From Thermococcus stetteri (lineage in GTDB: Archaea; Methanobacteriota_B; Thermococci; Thermococcales; Thermococcaceae), in contig NZ_JAGGKB010000007.1 in assembly GCF_017873335.1 (NCBI RefSeq), forward strand, positions 1-64,000: a stretch of 64,000 bases of DNA. The letters are read 5' to 3'. Positions within the stretch are counted from its first letter, which is position 1; each line of letters opens with the position of its first letter. The position numbers were made by a program, and so were the translations under genes. This document shows positions 24,659 through 33,212 of the stretch, piece after piece. Below the pieces are notes generated by a model. It ran no database searches, was not told the origin of the DNA, and saw nothing but the letters and a program-made list of their open reading frames with translations.

Positions 24659-25334
24659 TGTAGAACAAGACTGTCCACCTTATTTAAATACTACTTTAGG
24701 AGTAGAAAAGGGATTGCCAAGGATCCTTGACTTACTTGAAGAATACAGAGTCAAGGGAACTTTCTTTTTCACTGCCAAGATAGCCAGAAAGTATCCATCT
24801 CTTGTAAAGCGTGTGGTCGAGGAAGGCCACGAACTTGGGTGCCATGGGTATAATCATGAACGTCTTGACAAACTCTCAAAAGAGGAGGCAGTTAGAAGCA
24901 TAATAAAGTCCATGAACGTGCTTAGGGAATTCGATGATATTATGTCATTTCGGGCCCCCAATCTTCAACTACCCAGTTATCTTTACTCTACTCTCAAGGA
25001 AAACGGAATCCTAGTGGACTCATCAAAAGCACGTTACAAAGGATATACGAAAAAGATTTCCTATATCAATGGGGTCCTTGAAGTCCCAACCTCAATCACT
25101 TCCTCCCTTCTTAGACTGCCGTGGCGGATTCAGAGGCCCATTCATGATTATTTAAATGAACCAAAGGTCTACTTTGCCCACCCTTGGGAATTTGTATCAA
25201 TGAAAAATGTTCGCTTTGATTGTCGCTTCAATACGGGAAATAAGGCTCTTGAACTCCTTAAAAGACTCATAGAGTACTATAAAAACCAAAAAGCTGAGTT
25301 TATCTTAATGAGAGACTATCCACGCATTTATTAG
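24636..25334 (+). CDS. Polysaccharide deacetylase family protein (NodB/CE4-like)
   Basis: 232 residues. LTFDVEQDCPPY carries the catalytic and metal-binding Asp pair, and HELGCHGYNHERLDKL the metal-binding HxxxH; FRAPNLQLPSYLY is the RAP motif region and YFAHPWEFVS the final catalytic His. These fit an N-deacetylase acting on N-acetyl sugars, here presumably of the glycan made by the overlapping glycosyltransferase. The ATG at 24636 follows GAGGG; a TTG six bases earlier is possible. It ends the envelope cluster. Confidence 0.88.
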   Translation: MLVSLTFDVEQDCPPYLNTTLGVEKGLPRILDLLEEYRVKGTFFFTAKIARKYPSLVKRVVEEGHELGCHGYNHERLDKLSKEEAVRSIIKSMNVLREFDDIMSFRAPNLQLPSYLYSTLKENGILVDSSKARYKGYTKKISYINGVLEVPTSITSSLLRLPWRIQRPIHDYLNEPKVYFAHPWEFVSMKNVRFDCRFNTGNKALELLKRLIEYYKNQKAEFILMRDYPRIY

Positions 25335-25355
25335 ATTAAGTAGTTAGGTGTAGTT

Positions 25356-25900
25356 TTAAATACCTGCCCTCTCATTCACCTTCTTCCACCTTATACCATA
25401 CACCAAAGAATACTTGCCTTCAACGATCTTCTTCTCCCATTTTTCCACAAGCTCTTTTTCTCTTTCAAAAGCCCATTTTGTGAGTTCTGCAGGGCTTTCG
25501 TTCTCTTTAACTTCCCTCGCCCTTCTTATTATCTCCATCTGCAACTCATCTCTCTCCTCTGAGAAGCTTTCAATGTACTTTTGATAGTTGGTCTGGAACA
25601 GCCTGTGGAACTTTTCAATTCTCCACCAATAGTTTTTGGGATTATAGCGGTTCGTAGGTGACTCTGACTCTGGAATTCCACCTTCAAAAGATATCGGCTT
25701 GAAGATACTCAAACATGGAAGCGAAGTCCCCGTAAACCAGTGTACATCCTTCCCAAGCTCTGATATTTGGGATGAGGCTGTTTGAGAGGGCCTCGTTAAA
25801 CCACCGTAGTGCATGCAGATGTCCCTCATGGAGCCTTTTCTGGAGAATACGGCTCAAAGCTGTGAGATCTTAAGATTTCCATCATGTACTCGAGAGTTAT
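25356..25900 (-). pseudogene. C-terminal remnant of a C69-type (secernin-like) peptidase
   Basis: The minus strand reads ITLEYMMEILRSHSFEPYSP then EKAP, followed after one missing base by RDICMHYGGLTRPSQTASSQ and onward to KVNERAGI. RDICMH-GG and SLPCLSIFKP match the C-terminal half of archaeal C69-family N-terminal-nucleophile hydrolases as I know them. The N-terminal half with the catalytic cysteine is absent: the fragment begins where the molybdopterin oxidoreductase gene ends. Both a truncation and a frameshift are present, so it is dead. It marks a recombination joint at the right edge of the AT-rich region. Confidence 0.7.
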
Positions 25901-27810
25901 TTCGCCTTTTTAACCTCCACCCACGTTGAGTGATACGCCGAGCCGTTGCCGTAGTTCTGAACGGTCTCGTCGGTTGTCAGGAAGTTGGCGTTCCAGCCGA
26001 GGAGCCTGACCCAGAAGGCCTTGTAGAGGAGGACAACACCCCTTGGCACGTCCTCGGTGAGCTTCACGGTGGTTTTTATCCTCCCGTTGTCGTTGAATAC
26101 CTCCACCTCGTCGCCGTCCTCTATTTCCCTCTCCTCGGCGTCCTTAGGATTCATGTAGAGGTTCGGGTCAATCATCCCGTAGGTGTTGTGGTACTGGCTC
26201 GTTATCGTCATGCGGTAAGTGGGCGTTAGAAGCTTTAGGGGATAACCCCCCTCCCTCCTTCTATATTCCGGGAAGGGCGAGAGGCCCCTTTGGACGGCCC
26301 TCTGGGAGTAGAACTCTATCCTCCCGCTTGGCGTCTCCCACTTCCTCGGCTTTTCGGGCACTTTCACGAAACCTTTCCTCCTCAGCTCCTCCCAGCTCAG
26401 GCCGTTGAGTTCGAGGATTTTCCTTATCACCTCTTCATCGCTCTCGTAGAGGTGGGGGTTTTCGATGCCGAGCGCCCTCGCGAGGAGCCTCGTCACCTCG
26501 CTGTTGCTCTTTCCGTAAAGCTTCGCAACCGGCTCGTTTAAAGCGACGTAGCGGTGGTAGTAGGAATCGGCTACGTCAAGCCTCTCGAAGAAAGTGTTTG
26601 CGGGGAAAACAACGTCGGAGTAGAGGGCCGTATCGGTCAGAAAGATGTCGTGGGTGACCACGAAGACGTCGCTCTCCTTTAGGGCCCTCCTGAGCCTCTT
26701 CTGGTTGGGCAGGCTCGCGAGCGGGTTGGAGTTGTAGACGTAGAGGAACTTTATCTCGCCCCTCTCGATGTACTCTGCCAGCTTCATCTGAGGAATCCGT
26801 TTAGCGGGTTTGGTCCTGAGAAACGCTCCCTCTGCATAGCTCTTGTCTATGGTTTTCATGTCGTAGATGAAGCCGAAGGGGTGTCCAACGAGCGCGGGAA
26901 GAAGGGCTATTGCCCTCACGGCTTCCCCACCAGACAGAGCGCGCTGGAAGCCGTAGCCCATGTGTACAACACCCTTTTTCTCGGCGAAGCCAAAGGCAAA
27001 GTCCTCAATCTCCTCCCGCGAAAGTCCGGTCTCTTCCTCCACGAGATTGATGTCAATCCCCTCAACGTATCCCCTGAATTCCTCAAAGCCGTGCACGTTT
27101 TCCCTCACAAAGCCTTTATCATACAGTTTGTTCTCGATTATTAGCTTGGCAACTCCCAGGGCGAAGAGAACATCCGTCTCTGGCCTTAGCTGAAAGAACC
27201 GGTGGGAACGCTTTGCGGTTTCGGTTCTCACGACATCAACCGTCCAGGTCTCAAGGTTGTGCTTTTTAGCTAGCATGAAGCCGTGAAGGTTGGTCCAGAA
27301 GGGGTTGACGCCCCAGTAGACAACTAGCTTTTGGTTTTTGAGTTCTTCAGGGTCGAGGCCTACCGCGGTTCCATAAACGTCCTTCAGTGCCTCCTGCCCC
27401 GCCCGGTCGCATATCCCGTGGTCGAGCATGGCCGTGTTGAGGTAGTGGAAGAGCCTCAGGGGAAAGGCGTAGTTTACAACTCCCCTGTCGCCAGCGTACT
27501 GGTAAACGAGAACGCTCTCGCTCCCGTGCTTTTCTATCGTCTCCTTAAGCTTGCCCGCCACGAGCTCTATTGCCTCTTCCCAGCTCGCCTCCCTGAACTT
27601 GCCGCTTCCCCTCTCGCCGGTGCTTATTAGTGGGGTCTTTAATCGCTCGGATGAGTGGAACCACCTTGGGAGGAGCGCCCCCTTGGGACAGAGGAAGCCG
27701 GCCGTTACCGGGTGCTCAGGGTTTCCCCTGACGGTGAGCTTTCCTCCCTTGAACTCGCTTATCATCGAGCATGTGTCGTAGCAGTCGCGCATGCAAACTG
27801 AGAACGCCAT
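25897..27810 (-). CDS. Molybdopterin/tungstopterin oxidoreductase, single-subunit, formate dehydrogenase-like
   Basis: 637 residues of the DMSO reductase family. CMRDCYDTC followed by FLCPKG gives the N-terminal [4Fe-4S] site (C-x3-C-x3-C-x26-C). The metal-ligand loop is LDHGICDRAGQE, with Cys where some formate dehydrogenases have selenocysteine. VYWGVNPFWTNLHGF and the C-terminal YRMTITSQYHNTYG belong to the pterin-binding domains. The ATG at 27810 (MAFSVCMRDC) is used; upstream codons read through promoter-like DNA. No electron-transfer or membrane subunit is next to it, so its partner and substrate are unknown. In Thermococcales these enzymes normally use tungsten. Confidence 0.85.
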   Translation of the reverse strand: MAFSVCMRDCYDTCSMISEFKGGKLTVRGNPEHPVTAGFLCPKGALLPRWFHSSERLKTPLISTGERGSGKFREASWEEAIELVAGKLKETIEKHGSESVLVYQYAGDRGVVNYAFPLRLFHYLNTAMLDHGICDRAGQEALKDVYGTAVGLDPEELKNQKLVVYWGVNPFWTNLHGFMLAKKHNLETWTVDVVRTETAKRSHRFFQLRPETDVLFALGVAKLIIENKLYDKGFVRENVHGFEEFRGYVEGIDINLVEEETGLSREEIEDFAFGFAEKKGVVHMGYGFQRALSGGEAVRAIALLPALVGHPFGFIYDMKTIDKSYAEGAFLRTKPAKRIPQMKLAEYIERGEIKFLYVYNSNPLASLPNQKRLRRALKESDVFVVTHDIFLTDTALYSDVVFPANTFFERLDVADSYYHRYVALNEPVAKLYGKSNSEVTRLLARALGIENPHLYESDEEVIRKILELNGLSWEELRRKGFVKVPEKPRKWETPSGRIEFYSQRAVQRGLSPFPEYRRREGGYPLKLLTPTYRMTITSQYHNTYGMIDPNLYMNPKDAEEREIEDGDEVEVFNDNGRIKTTVKLTEDVPRGVVLLYKAFWVRLLGWNANFLTTDETVQNYGNGSAYHSTWVEVKKAK

Positions 27811-28016
27811 GGTGGAGAATGAACACAACGGTTCAAATAGTTTTTGCCCAAAACAGTCCACGCATTCAATGCTCATGCTCCCCTCAACAGTTTGATTGGA
27901 CATAACGCTGAGTTTCAAATTCTGGAAATTATGGCCACGGTGATCAACATTGTTGGATAGAAACCTTTATTAGGCATCAATGAACACCTACAATGATCAA
28001 ATGTGGAGGTGGTAGA

Positions 28017-28613
28017 ATGAGGAAAGTTGTTGGACTCGTAATAGCCATCTTCGTTATGGCCGTGGCCTTCCATCCCGTCAGTGCCAGCGGAAGCAAGGGC
28101 GAAAGCGCCTACTACCACCCCTACCCCTATGGCATCAAGCCTGGTGACATCGTTATAGGCCACAACCCGATCAGCGATCTTATTATTCCGGGCTACTGGA
28201 CCCACACCGGAATGATAGCCTACTACGATTACAACGCTGGTGACTGGGTTGTCGTCGAGGCCTGGGACGACCCGAGCGCCGTCAGGCTCGTCTACCTCTC
28301 GGACTTCCTCAAGAGGTACGACACCGTCGCGGTGCTCCGCGTCAACACCAACGACTACATCAGGCAGGCCGCCGTTAACTTCGCCCTCCAGCAGCTTGGA
28401 AAGCCCTATGACTGGGGATGGTACACCAAACAGGTCTACGGTGACTCCTACTACTGCTCAGAGCTCGTCTGGGCTTCATACATGGCCGCCAGCGGTGGTA
28501 CCGTTGACCTCGATGCCAACCCAGGGTTCACCTGGAGGTACCTCTACGGCGTTGCTCCCCAGGAGATCTACGACGACGATGACACCTACGTCATCTACTA
28601 CGACTCCGCATGA
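28017..28613 (+). CDS. Secreted YiiX-like (NlpC/P60 superfamily) hydrolase
   Basis: 198 residues. A signal peptide (VVGLVIAIFVMAVAFHPVSA) precedes a permuted papain-like domain: IKPGDIVIGHNP, the catalytic His in YWTHTGMIAYYD, and the catalytic Cys in YYCSELVWASY. The order His before Cys is typical of the YiiX/YebB group. Substrates may be amide bonds in cell-wall or lipid-linked material; in an archaeon without murein the target is not known. The ATG at 28017 has GGAGGTGGTAGA in front, better than the in-frame ATG 24 bases upstream. Monocistronic. Confidence 0.82.
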   Translation: MRKVVGLVIAIFVMAVAFHPVSASGSKGESAYYHPYPYGIKPGDIVIGHNPISDLIIPGYWTHTGMIAYYDYNAGDWVVVEAWDDPSAVRLVYLSDFLKRYDTVAVLRVNTNDYIRQAAVNFALQQLGKPYDWGWYTKQVYGDSYYCSELVWASYMAASGGTVDLDANPGFTWRYLYGVAPQEIYDDDDTYVIYYDSA

Positions 28614-28633
28614 CCCCCTTTTCTTTTCCCACC

Positions 28634-29095
28634 TTACCCAAAAAGGCCAAGGGCAGGCCCCACCGTTATTCCCATGCTCAGAAGACCCCCGAGTATGAGG
28701 GCCGGGATCGTCTGCTTCTTCTCAATCCCGAAGAGATACGCCGCGAGCGCCCCAGTCCATACACCCGTCCCAGGGAGCGGAACCGCCACAAAGAGCGTCA
28801 AACCTATGAAGCCCCACTTCTCAACGTAGGGACGTGCCTTCTTTCTTGCCCGTTCAACATAGTAGAGATACAGGCGGGCAATCTTCCTAAAGGGCGTCTC
28901 TTCAAGCCAGAGCATTAGCCTGTCTATCAGAGGAAGAAGGGCTGGTAGAACAATGGAGAGGATTAGAACACCAGAAGCCGCCGTAAGGAGCGTCCCCAGG
29001 AGGGGATACCCCTTCCCAATGCCATAGACTATTGCATAACGACCCTCAAAGGTGGGGACGAGGGAGAGCAGGAAGACCTCAAGGAGACCGTTCAA
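28634..29095 (-). CDS. COG2426 small multidrug-export-like membrane protein, second copy
   Basis: 153 residues. It shares LLSLVPTFEGRYAIVYGIG, ARKKA-PYVEKWGF and LPGTGVWTG with the copy at 19836-20303 over its whole length. The TTG at 29095 aligns with the start of the first copy and again has GGAGGTGTT upstream, inside the PAP2 gene. This copy is GC-rich like the backbone and is presumably the ancestral one. Confidence 0.85.
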   Translation of the reverse strand: MNGLLEVFLLSLVPTFEGRYAIVYGIGKGYPLLGTLLTAASGVLILSIVLPALLPLIDRLMLWLEETPFRKIARLYLYYVERARKKARPYVEKWGFIGLTLFVAVPLPGTGVWTGALAAYLFGIEKKQTIPALILGGLLSMGITVGPALGLFG

Positions 29096-29735
29096 CGTCA
29101 AACACCTCCAGCCTCAGTGATTTTACGACCTTCCTGTAAATCGGAAGCCAGTATGGCCCTGTAACGTCTAGGAGCAGGTAGGCCCAGGGGCCCAGGAGAA
29201 GGCTGAAGAGGACGTCGCCGAACCAGTGGACGTGGAGCAGAAGCCTCGTGAGGGCGATTCCAACGGCGTAGGCCCACCAGAGCGGGGCATACCTCGGGGA
29301 GCGTTCCTGAAGGTAGGAAGCAAGAACCGAGGCCCTGGCGGTATGGCCCGAGGGGAAGGCAAAGTAGTCAACGTTCTTGAGGGCAAGGAGAAGGGGGGGC
29401 GAAAGCATCTCCTCACCGGGCCGAGGTGTCTGCAAAAGGGCCTTCAGGGAGGCGACAGCTACAAGGGCTAGGAACGCCGAGAGGAGGAACTTGAGGGTGG
29501 GATATGAGAGGCGCCTCTTCTCCCGGATGTCGAGGATAATGAAGAGGACAGCAACAAGGCCAAAGAACGCCATTCCAGCGGTATCCGTGAGGACTCTAAC
29601 CCATGGTGAGGAGAGAAGAGGAAGATGGGAATCTACGTAGGTGTTCACCCCGTCCATGAGGCCCATAACCTGAAGGGCCAGGATAAGGAGAAGGAAACCA
29701 GTTAGAGCACCGAGAACCGCCGGTTTTCTGTCCAT
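29079..29735 (-). CDS. PAP2-family membrane phosphatase, second copy
   Basis: 218 residues. The signature is complete: KALLQTPRPGEE, FPSGHTARASV and LTRLLLHVHWFGDVLFSLLLG. It aligns end to end with the copy at 20296-20946, including the C-terminal LRLEVFDVE versus LKLEVFRVE that contains the ribosome binding site of the next gene. It overlaps the COG2426 start by 17 bases. A phosphatase for lipid-linked pyrophosphates is the likely role. The ASCH gene ends 13 bases upstream. Confidence 0.9.
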   Translation of the reverse strand: MDRKPAVLGALTGFLLLILALQVMGLMDGVNTYVDSHLPLLSSPWVRVLTDTAGMAFFGLVAVLFIILDIREKRRLSYPTLKFLLSAFLALVAVASLKALLQTPRPGEEMLSPPLLLALKNVDYFAFPSGHTARASVLASYLQERSPRYAPLWWAYAVGIALTRLLLHVHWFGDVLFSLLLGPWAYLLLDVTGPYWLPIYRKVVKSLRLEVFDVERSP

Positions 29736-29748
29736 CCATTATGCCCCC

Positions 29749-30330
29749 TCAGATGAGTCCTTCCGCGTAGAGCTGGTGATAAGCCTTGAGGAGCGCCTGC
29801 TGGACCCTCTTCGGCCCGAAAGTCCTCACGGCCCTCCCAAGCCCCTCGTTGTAAATCCTGCGCAGTATGAAGTCAGTCTCCCTGTTGAGGTTCAGCTTTT
29901 CCTGGTTTTCGAGGTAGAGACGCGCTATCTCCTCAGGCTCGCGGTAGTTTAACCCCTTAAGCCACTTAAGTGGAATTCCGTCCTCGAAGCGCTTAACAAC
30001 TTCGAAGCCTATTATCGTAACCTCATCGTCGCCGTGAAGCTCGCCGTATATCTTTGAAAGCTCACGGAGAAGCTCTTTAACGTCCTGGAAACCATCCAGC
30101 CTGGCATCTTCGTTCGTGAGCTCCCTGACTTTTTTCTTCTCAACTTTGGTTATTCGAACCTTGGCAACGGCGGTGTCGCTCGGCGTTATGACAAGGTAGA
30201 CCTCGCTTCCCGGCTTCGCTTCGTAGTCCCCGTAGCGTATCGTGGTGACCTTATCACCCCGCAGTATACGGGATTTATAGGCCGAGTCAATCAGCATGAA
30301 CTTCCTTATCTGGACAGCCCTCTTCTTCAT
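29749..30330 (-). CDS. ASCH-domain protein
   Basis: 193 residues. The N-terminal half is an ASCH (PUA-like) domain: [20 protein letters not shown] has the G-K-TT-R motif, followed by [20 protein letters not shown] and [16 protein letters not shown]. The C-terminal 80 residues are helical ([20 protein letters not shown]) and specific to archaeal relatives. ASCH proteins bind RNA or modified nucleosides; some hydrolyse N4-acetylcytidine. The ATG at 30330 lies within the 3' end of the HAD gene (44-base overlap), so the two are coupled; MLIDSAYK at 30297 is an alternative start. Confidence 0.82.
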   Translation of the reverse strand: MKKRAVQIRKFMLIDSAYKSRILRGDKVTTIRYGDYEAKPGSEVYLVITPSDTAVAKVRITKVEKKKVRELTNEDARLDGFQDVKELLRELSKIYGELHGDDEVTIIGFEVVKRFEDGIPLKWLKGLNYREPEEIARLYLENQEKLNLNRETDFILRRIYNEGLGRAVRTFGPKRVQQALLKAYHQLYAEGLI

Positions 30331-31015
30331 GGTTTAACCCCCTGATTATCCTGAGGAGATCCTCAAGCCTCTCAATGGTGAAATCAGCGTACTCAACGTA
30401 CTCCATCTCCCTGTCCCTGTACTTGCCGTACCTGAACCACACGGTCGTCATCCCAACGTTCTTGGCGCCGTAAATGTCCGAATAGAGCCGGTCTCCCACC
30501 ATGACGGCCTCTTCTGGTTTCACTCCAAGCTTCTTGAGGGCCTTCAGGAATATCTTGGGGTGCGGTTTCTTAACTCCGAGATAGTCCGAGATAAAGACGT
30601 CGTCGAAGTACTCGTCCAGCTCCAGCCGAAGTATCTTCTCCCACTGCTTTATAGGGTCGCCGTCGGTCACGACCGCTACCTTGTAGCCCTCGCGTTTAAG
30701 CTCGAGCAGAACCCTCTTAGAGTTCTTCACACTCCTGAGGTAAGCAAACTTCGTGTTATGGTAAGCTATCACCCCAGCAGCTATCCACTTCGGGTTCTGG
30801 GGGAGATCAAGCCGCCTGAGCAGGTAGTCGAAGTGTTTACCAAAGTTGCTTCCGTACTCGTTTATAAGCTCAAGAAGCTCGCTGTAAGCGGTGTTAAAAT
30901 CAACGGGAAGCCCGTGTCTCACCATGTTCTCAACGGCGTTCTTTCTCGCGAGCTCGGCGAGTTTTGTGGTATCCACGAGGGTGTCATCAAGATCAAAGAG
31001 GACGGCCCTAATCAT
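30287..31015 (-). CDS. HAD-superfamily hydrolase
   Basis: 242 residues. Motif I is [10 protein letters not shown], motif II lies in VAVVTDGDP, motif III in [16 protein letters not shown], and motif IV in [20 protein letters not shown] helical C1 cap separates motifs I and II. Proteins of this size and cap in archaea are small-molecule phosphatases; annotation as glyceraldehyde-3-phosphate phosphatase exists in the family but is not provable here. It lies 38 bases downstream of the sir2 gene on the same strand and overlaps the ASCH gene. Confidence 0.85.
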   Translation of the reverse strand: MIRAVLFDLDDTLVDTTKLAELARKNAVENMVRHGLPVDFNTAYSELLELINEYGSNFGKHFDYLLRRLDLPQNPKWIAAGVIAYHNTKFAYLRSVKNSKRVLLELKREGYKVAVVTDGDPIKQWEKILRLELDEYFDDVFISDYLGVKKPHPKIFLKALKKLGVKPEEAVMVGDRLYSDIYGAKNVGMTTVWFRYGKYRDREMEYVEYADFTIERLEDLLRIIRGLNHEEEGCPDKEVHAD

Positions 31016-31052
31016 ACACGTTCCCTCGCACTCTTTAGGGATGTACTGGTAT

Positions 31053-31826
31053 TTAACCGTAGTGATTCCCGCCTGCCAGGATGTCCTTGATCCGTCTTAA
31101 GAGCTTCGGCATGACCTCGCCGGCCCTTCCCCTTATGAAAACATCCACTATTGGGGTTATTCCGCTCTTTTCAACGTTGATCTCGATGACCTTCCCGCCG
31201 CGCTCCTTTACGATGTAGGGGATGTACGCCGCTGGATAAACGACGCCGCTCGTACCTATCACGAGAACGACGTCGGCACGCTCAGCCAGGGAGAAGGCCT
31301 TCTCAAGAGCTTCCCTCAGCAGCGGCTCGCCAAACCACACGACGTCGGGCCTCAAAAGGGAGCCGCACTTCGGGCATTTGGGCAGATCCTTCTCGCGGAC
31401 GAACTCGAAGACCCTGCCGCTCTCTTTGAGGTTTTCCTTGTAGGGGCATGAAACGCACCTGACGCGGAAGATGTTGCCGTGTAGCTCGACCACCTTTTTG
31501 CTCCCTGCTTCCCTGTGGAGGTCGTCAACGTTCTGGGTTATCACCGCTTTGAGGATGCCCATGTTTTCAAGCTCCGCTAGAGTTCTATGGGCGGGGTTTG
31601 GCTCCGCCTCAAGAATCTTTCTCATCCTCCATTTGTAGAACTCCCAGACGAGGTGCGGGTCTCTTTTGAAAGCTTCTGGGGTGGCGAGTTCTTCAGCCCG
31701 GTACGTCTTCCAAAGACCGTTCCTGCCGCGGAACGTTGGAATGCCGCTTTCGACACTTATACCGGCTCCAGTGAAGGCTATGGCAAACCTCGCCCTTGCA
31801 AGGAGCCTTGCAGCATGTCCCAACAT
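31053..31826 (-). CDS. cobB: NAD-dependent protein deacylase, sirtuin
   Basis: 257 residues. [20 protein letters not shown] is the NAD-binding motif, [13 protein letters not shown] the second, [15 protein letters not shown] the catalytic-His loop with the first zinc cysteine pair, and [17 protein letters not shown] the second pair. Class III sirtuins of this type remove acyl groups from lysines, in archaea including the chromatin protein Alba in some lineages. The ATG at 31826 is preferred; a TTG two codons upstream is open. It is the first gene of a minus-strand series with the HAD and ASCH genes. Confidence 0.92.
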   Translation of the reverse strand: MLGHAARLLARARFAIAFTGAGISVESGIPTFRGRNGLWKTYRAEELATPEAFKRDPHLVWEFYKWRMRKILEAEPNPAHRTLAELENMGILKAVITQNVDDLHREAGSKKVVELHGNIFRVRCVSCPYKENLKESGRVFEFVREKDLPKCPKCGSLLRPDVVWFGEPLLREALEKAFSLAERADVVLVIGTSGVVYPAAYIPYIVKERGGKVIEINVEKSGITPIVDVFIRGRAGEVMPKLLRRIKDILAGGNHYG

Positions 31827-31933
31827 GGTCAATGGTTGGATTTGCCCTTTTAAAAATTCCTCCCAAGGGACACGGCATCTCCATTGCCGTGTCGAATTAT
31901 ATTAGAAGAAAATTTCACCATTCCGAGCATGGC

Positions 31934-31941
31934 TTTATATA
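31934..31941 (+). promoter_or_regulatory. TATA element of the amino-acid permease gene
   Basis: TTTATATA 33 bases before the TTG start and just ahead of GGAGGTGAGAGG. It is the only strong archaeal promoter-like sequence in this gap, which it shares with the divergent sir2 gene. Confidence 0.55.
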
Positions 31942-31974
31942 ATGTATTCATCCATTCATTCTGGAGGTGAGAGG

Positions 31975-33165
31975 TTGCCGGTTTCAGATGGTGTTGAGAG
32001 AAAGAAGGTCCCAACTTCACGCGGGCGGTACTATTCAATGAGGATAGCCTCACAGCGCAGGAAGAAAGTCATACTCATTCAGAGCCTCAGACGGAAAAAG
32101 GGAACCTACGGACTGAGGACAAGTCCAATAAGGGTTGAGAAAGCCCACATAACAAAGGGAGAAGCGCTGGCGATACTCGTTGGAACACAGATAGGGGCCG
32201 GGGTTCTTGGATTGCCCTACGCCGCCAGCAAGGTCGGCCTCATACCTGCCCTCGGAGTCCTAATCGGAGTCATGTTCCTGATGCTCTGGACGGCGATGAT
32301 CGTCCTCAAGTTCTCCGCCGAGATGGGCGGGGCGCAGATGAGCACAACGGCCCAGAGGGTTCTCGGAAGGGCCGGCGGCTGGCTCATGTACCTCAGCATA
32401 ACCCTGATGAGCTTCGGTGCAGTGCTGGCCTACATAGCGGGCATGGGGAACGTAATTTCTAGCCTGTTCGGAGTGAGCGATACGGTGGGAGCGGCGGTAT
32501 TCTGGGTTCTGGCGTCAGTAGTGGTGTATAAAGGTCTCGAGGCGAGTGGAAAGACCGAGCTGGCCATGAGCTTCGTTATGCTGTTCCTCTTCATAGCGGT
32601 GACCATCATGATACTACCTCATGCCGAGCTTGAGAAGGGCCTCTACGTTGACCTTTCGGGCCTGTGGAGCATCACTGGTGTTGCAATCTTCGCTCTCGGC
32701 TGTCACACGGTCATTCCCGACGTTTACAAGGGACTGGAAAGCTATGAAGAGACCAAAAAGGTTGTAGTGTGGGCCTTCATAATCCCGACCGTCATCTACG
32801 CGATATTCATGGCGACCTTCCTGCTCGTCTTTGGAAGAGATACACCACAGATGGCTACCCAGGGACTAGAGATCCTCTACGGAAAGCTGGGATGGCTCAT
32901 CGGAAACCTGATACCGCTCCTCGCCATAACGACCAGCTACATAGGCATCGCGCTGGCCCAGCAGAGCAACAACGAGGAGTTCGTTAAGCTCAAGAGACCC
33001 GTTGCGTGGGCTCTGACTGTAATACCCCCGGCCATCGTCTACTTCGCAGGTGTCAGGAACTTCGCCGACGTTCTTGCCCTCGCGGGGGACACGGGTGACA
33101 TGATAGCCTTTATAGTGCTCCCAATCCTCATGTGGCTGGCCTACAGGATAAAACACAGGAAGTGA
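31975..33165 (+). CDS. Aromatic/hydroxy amino-acid permease-like transporter
   Basis: 396 residues. A hydrophilic, Arg/Lys-rich N-terminal tail of about 55 residues precedes eleven or so helices beginning GEALAILVGTQIGAGVLGLP, the G-x-G-x-LGLP motif of AAAP/HAAAP permeases, and including ALGCHTVIPDVYKGLE. The TTG at 31975 is chosen because GGAGGTGAGAGG sits directly before it; an ATG 33 bases upstream lies between TATA box and ribosome binding site. Probable proton- or sodium-coupled uptake of tryptophan, tyrosine or similar. The long basic tail is unusual for the family. Confidence 0.82.
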   Translation: MPVSDGVERKKVPTSRGRYYSMRIASQRRKKVILIQSLRRKKGTYGLRTSPIRVEKAHITKGEALAILVGTQIGAGVLGLPYAASKVGLIPALGVLIGVMFLMLWTAMIVLKFSAEMGGAQMSTTAQRVLGRAGGWLMYLSITLMSFGAVLAYIAGMGNVISSLFGVSDTVGAAVFWVLASVVVYKGLEASGKTELAMSFVMLFLFIAVTIMILPHAELEKGLYVDLSGLWSITGVAIFALGCHTVIPDVYKGLESYEETKKVVVWAFIIPTVIYAIFMATFLLVFGRDTPQMATQGLEILYGKLGWLIGNLIPLLAITTSYIGIALAQQSNNEEFVKLKRPVAWALTVIPPAIVYFAGVRNFADVLALAGDTGDMIAFIVLPILMWLAYRIKHRK

Positions 33166-33171
33166 GCGCTT

Positions 33172-33190
33172 CGTTTTTATTCCCTTTTTC
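33172..33190 (+). terminator. T-rich terminator after the amino-acid permease
   Basis: The sequence following the stop is a run of T-rich tracts (GTTTTTATTCCCTTTTTCG) without a stable stem, the usual form of archaeal intrinsic termination. Confidence 0.35.
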
Positions 33191-33212
33191 GAACTGTTAA
33201 ACGGTGGTGGAC

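Noticed and set aside
28240-28698. Ser/Thr/Pro-rich frame overlapping the YiiX-like gene
   Set aside because: It is the plus-one frame of a GC-rich gene and has no start signal of its own.
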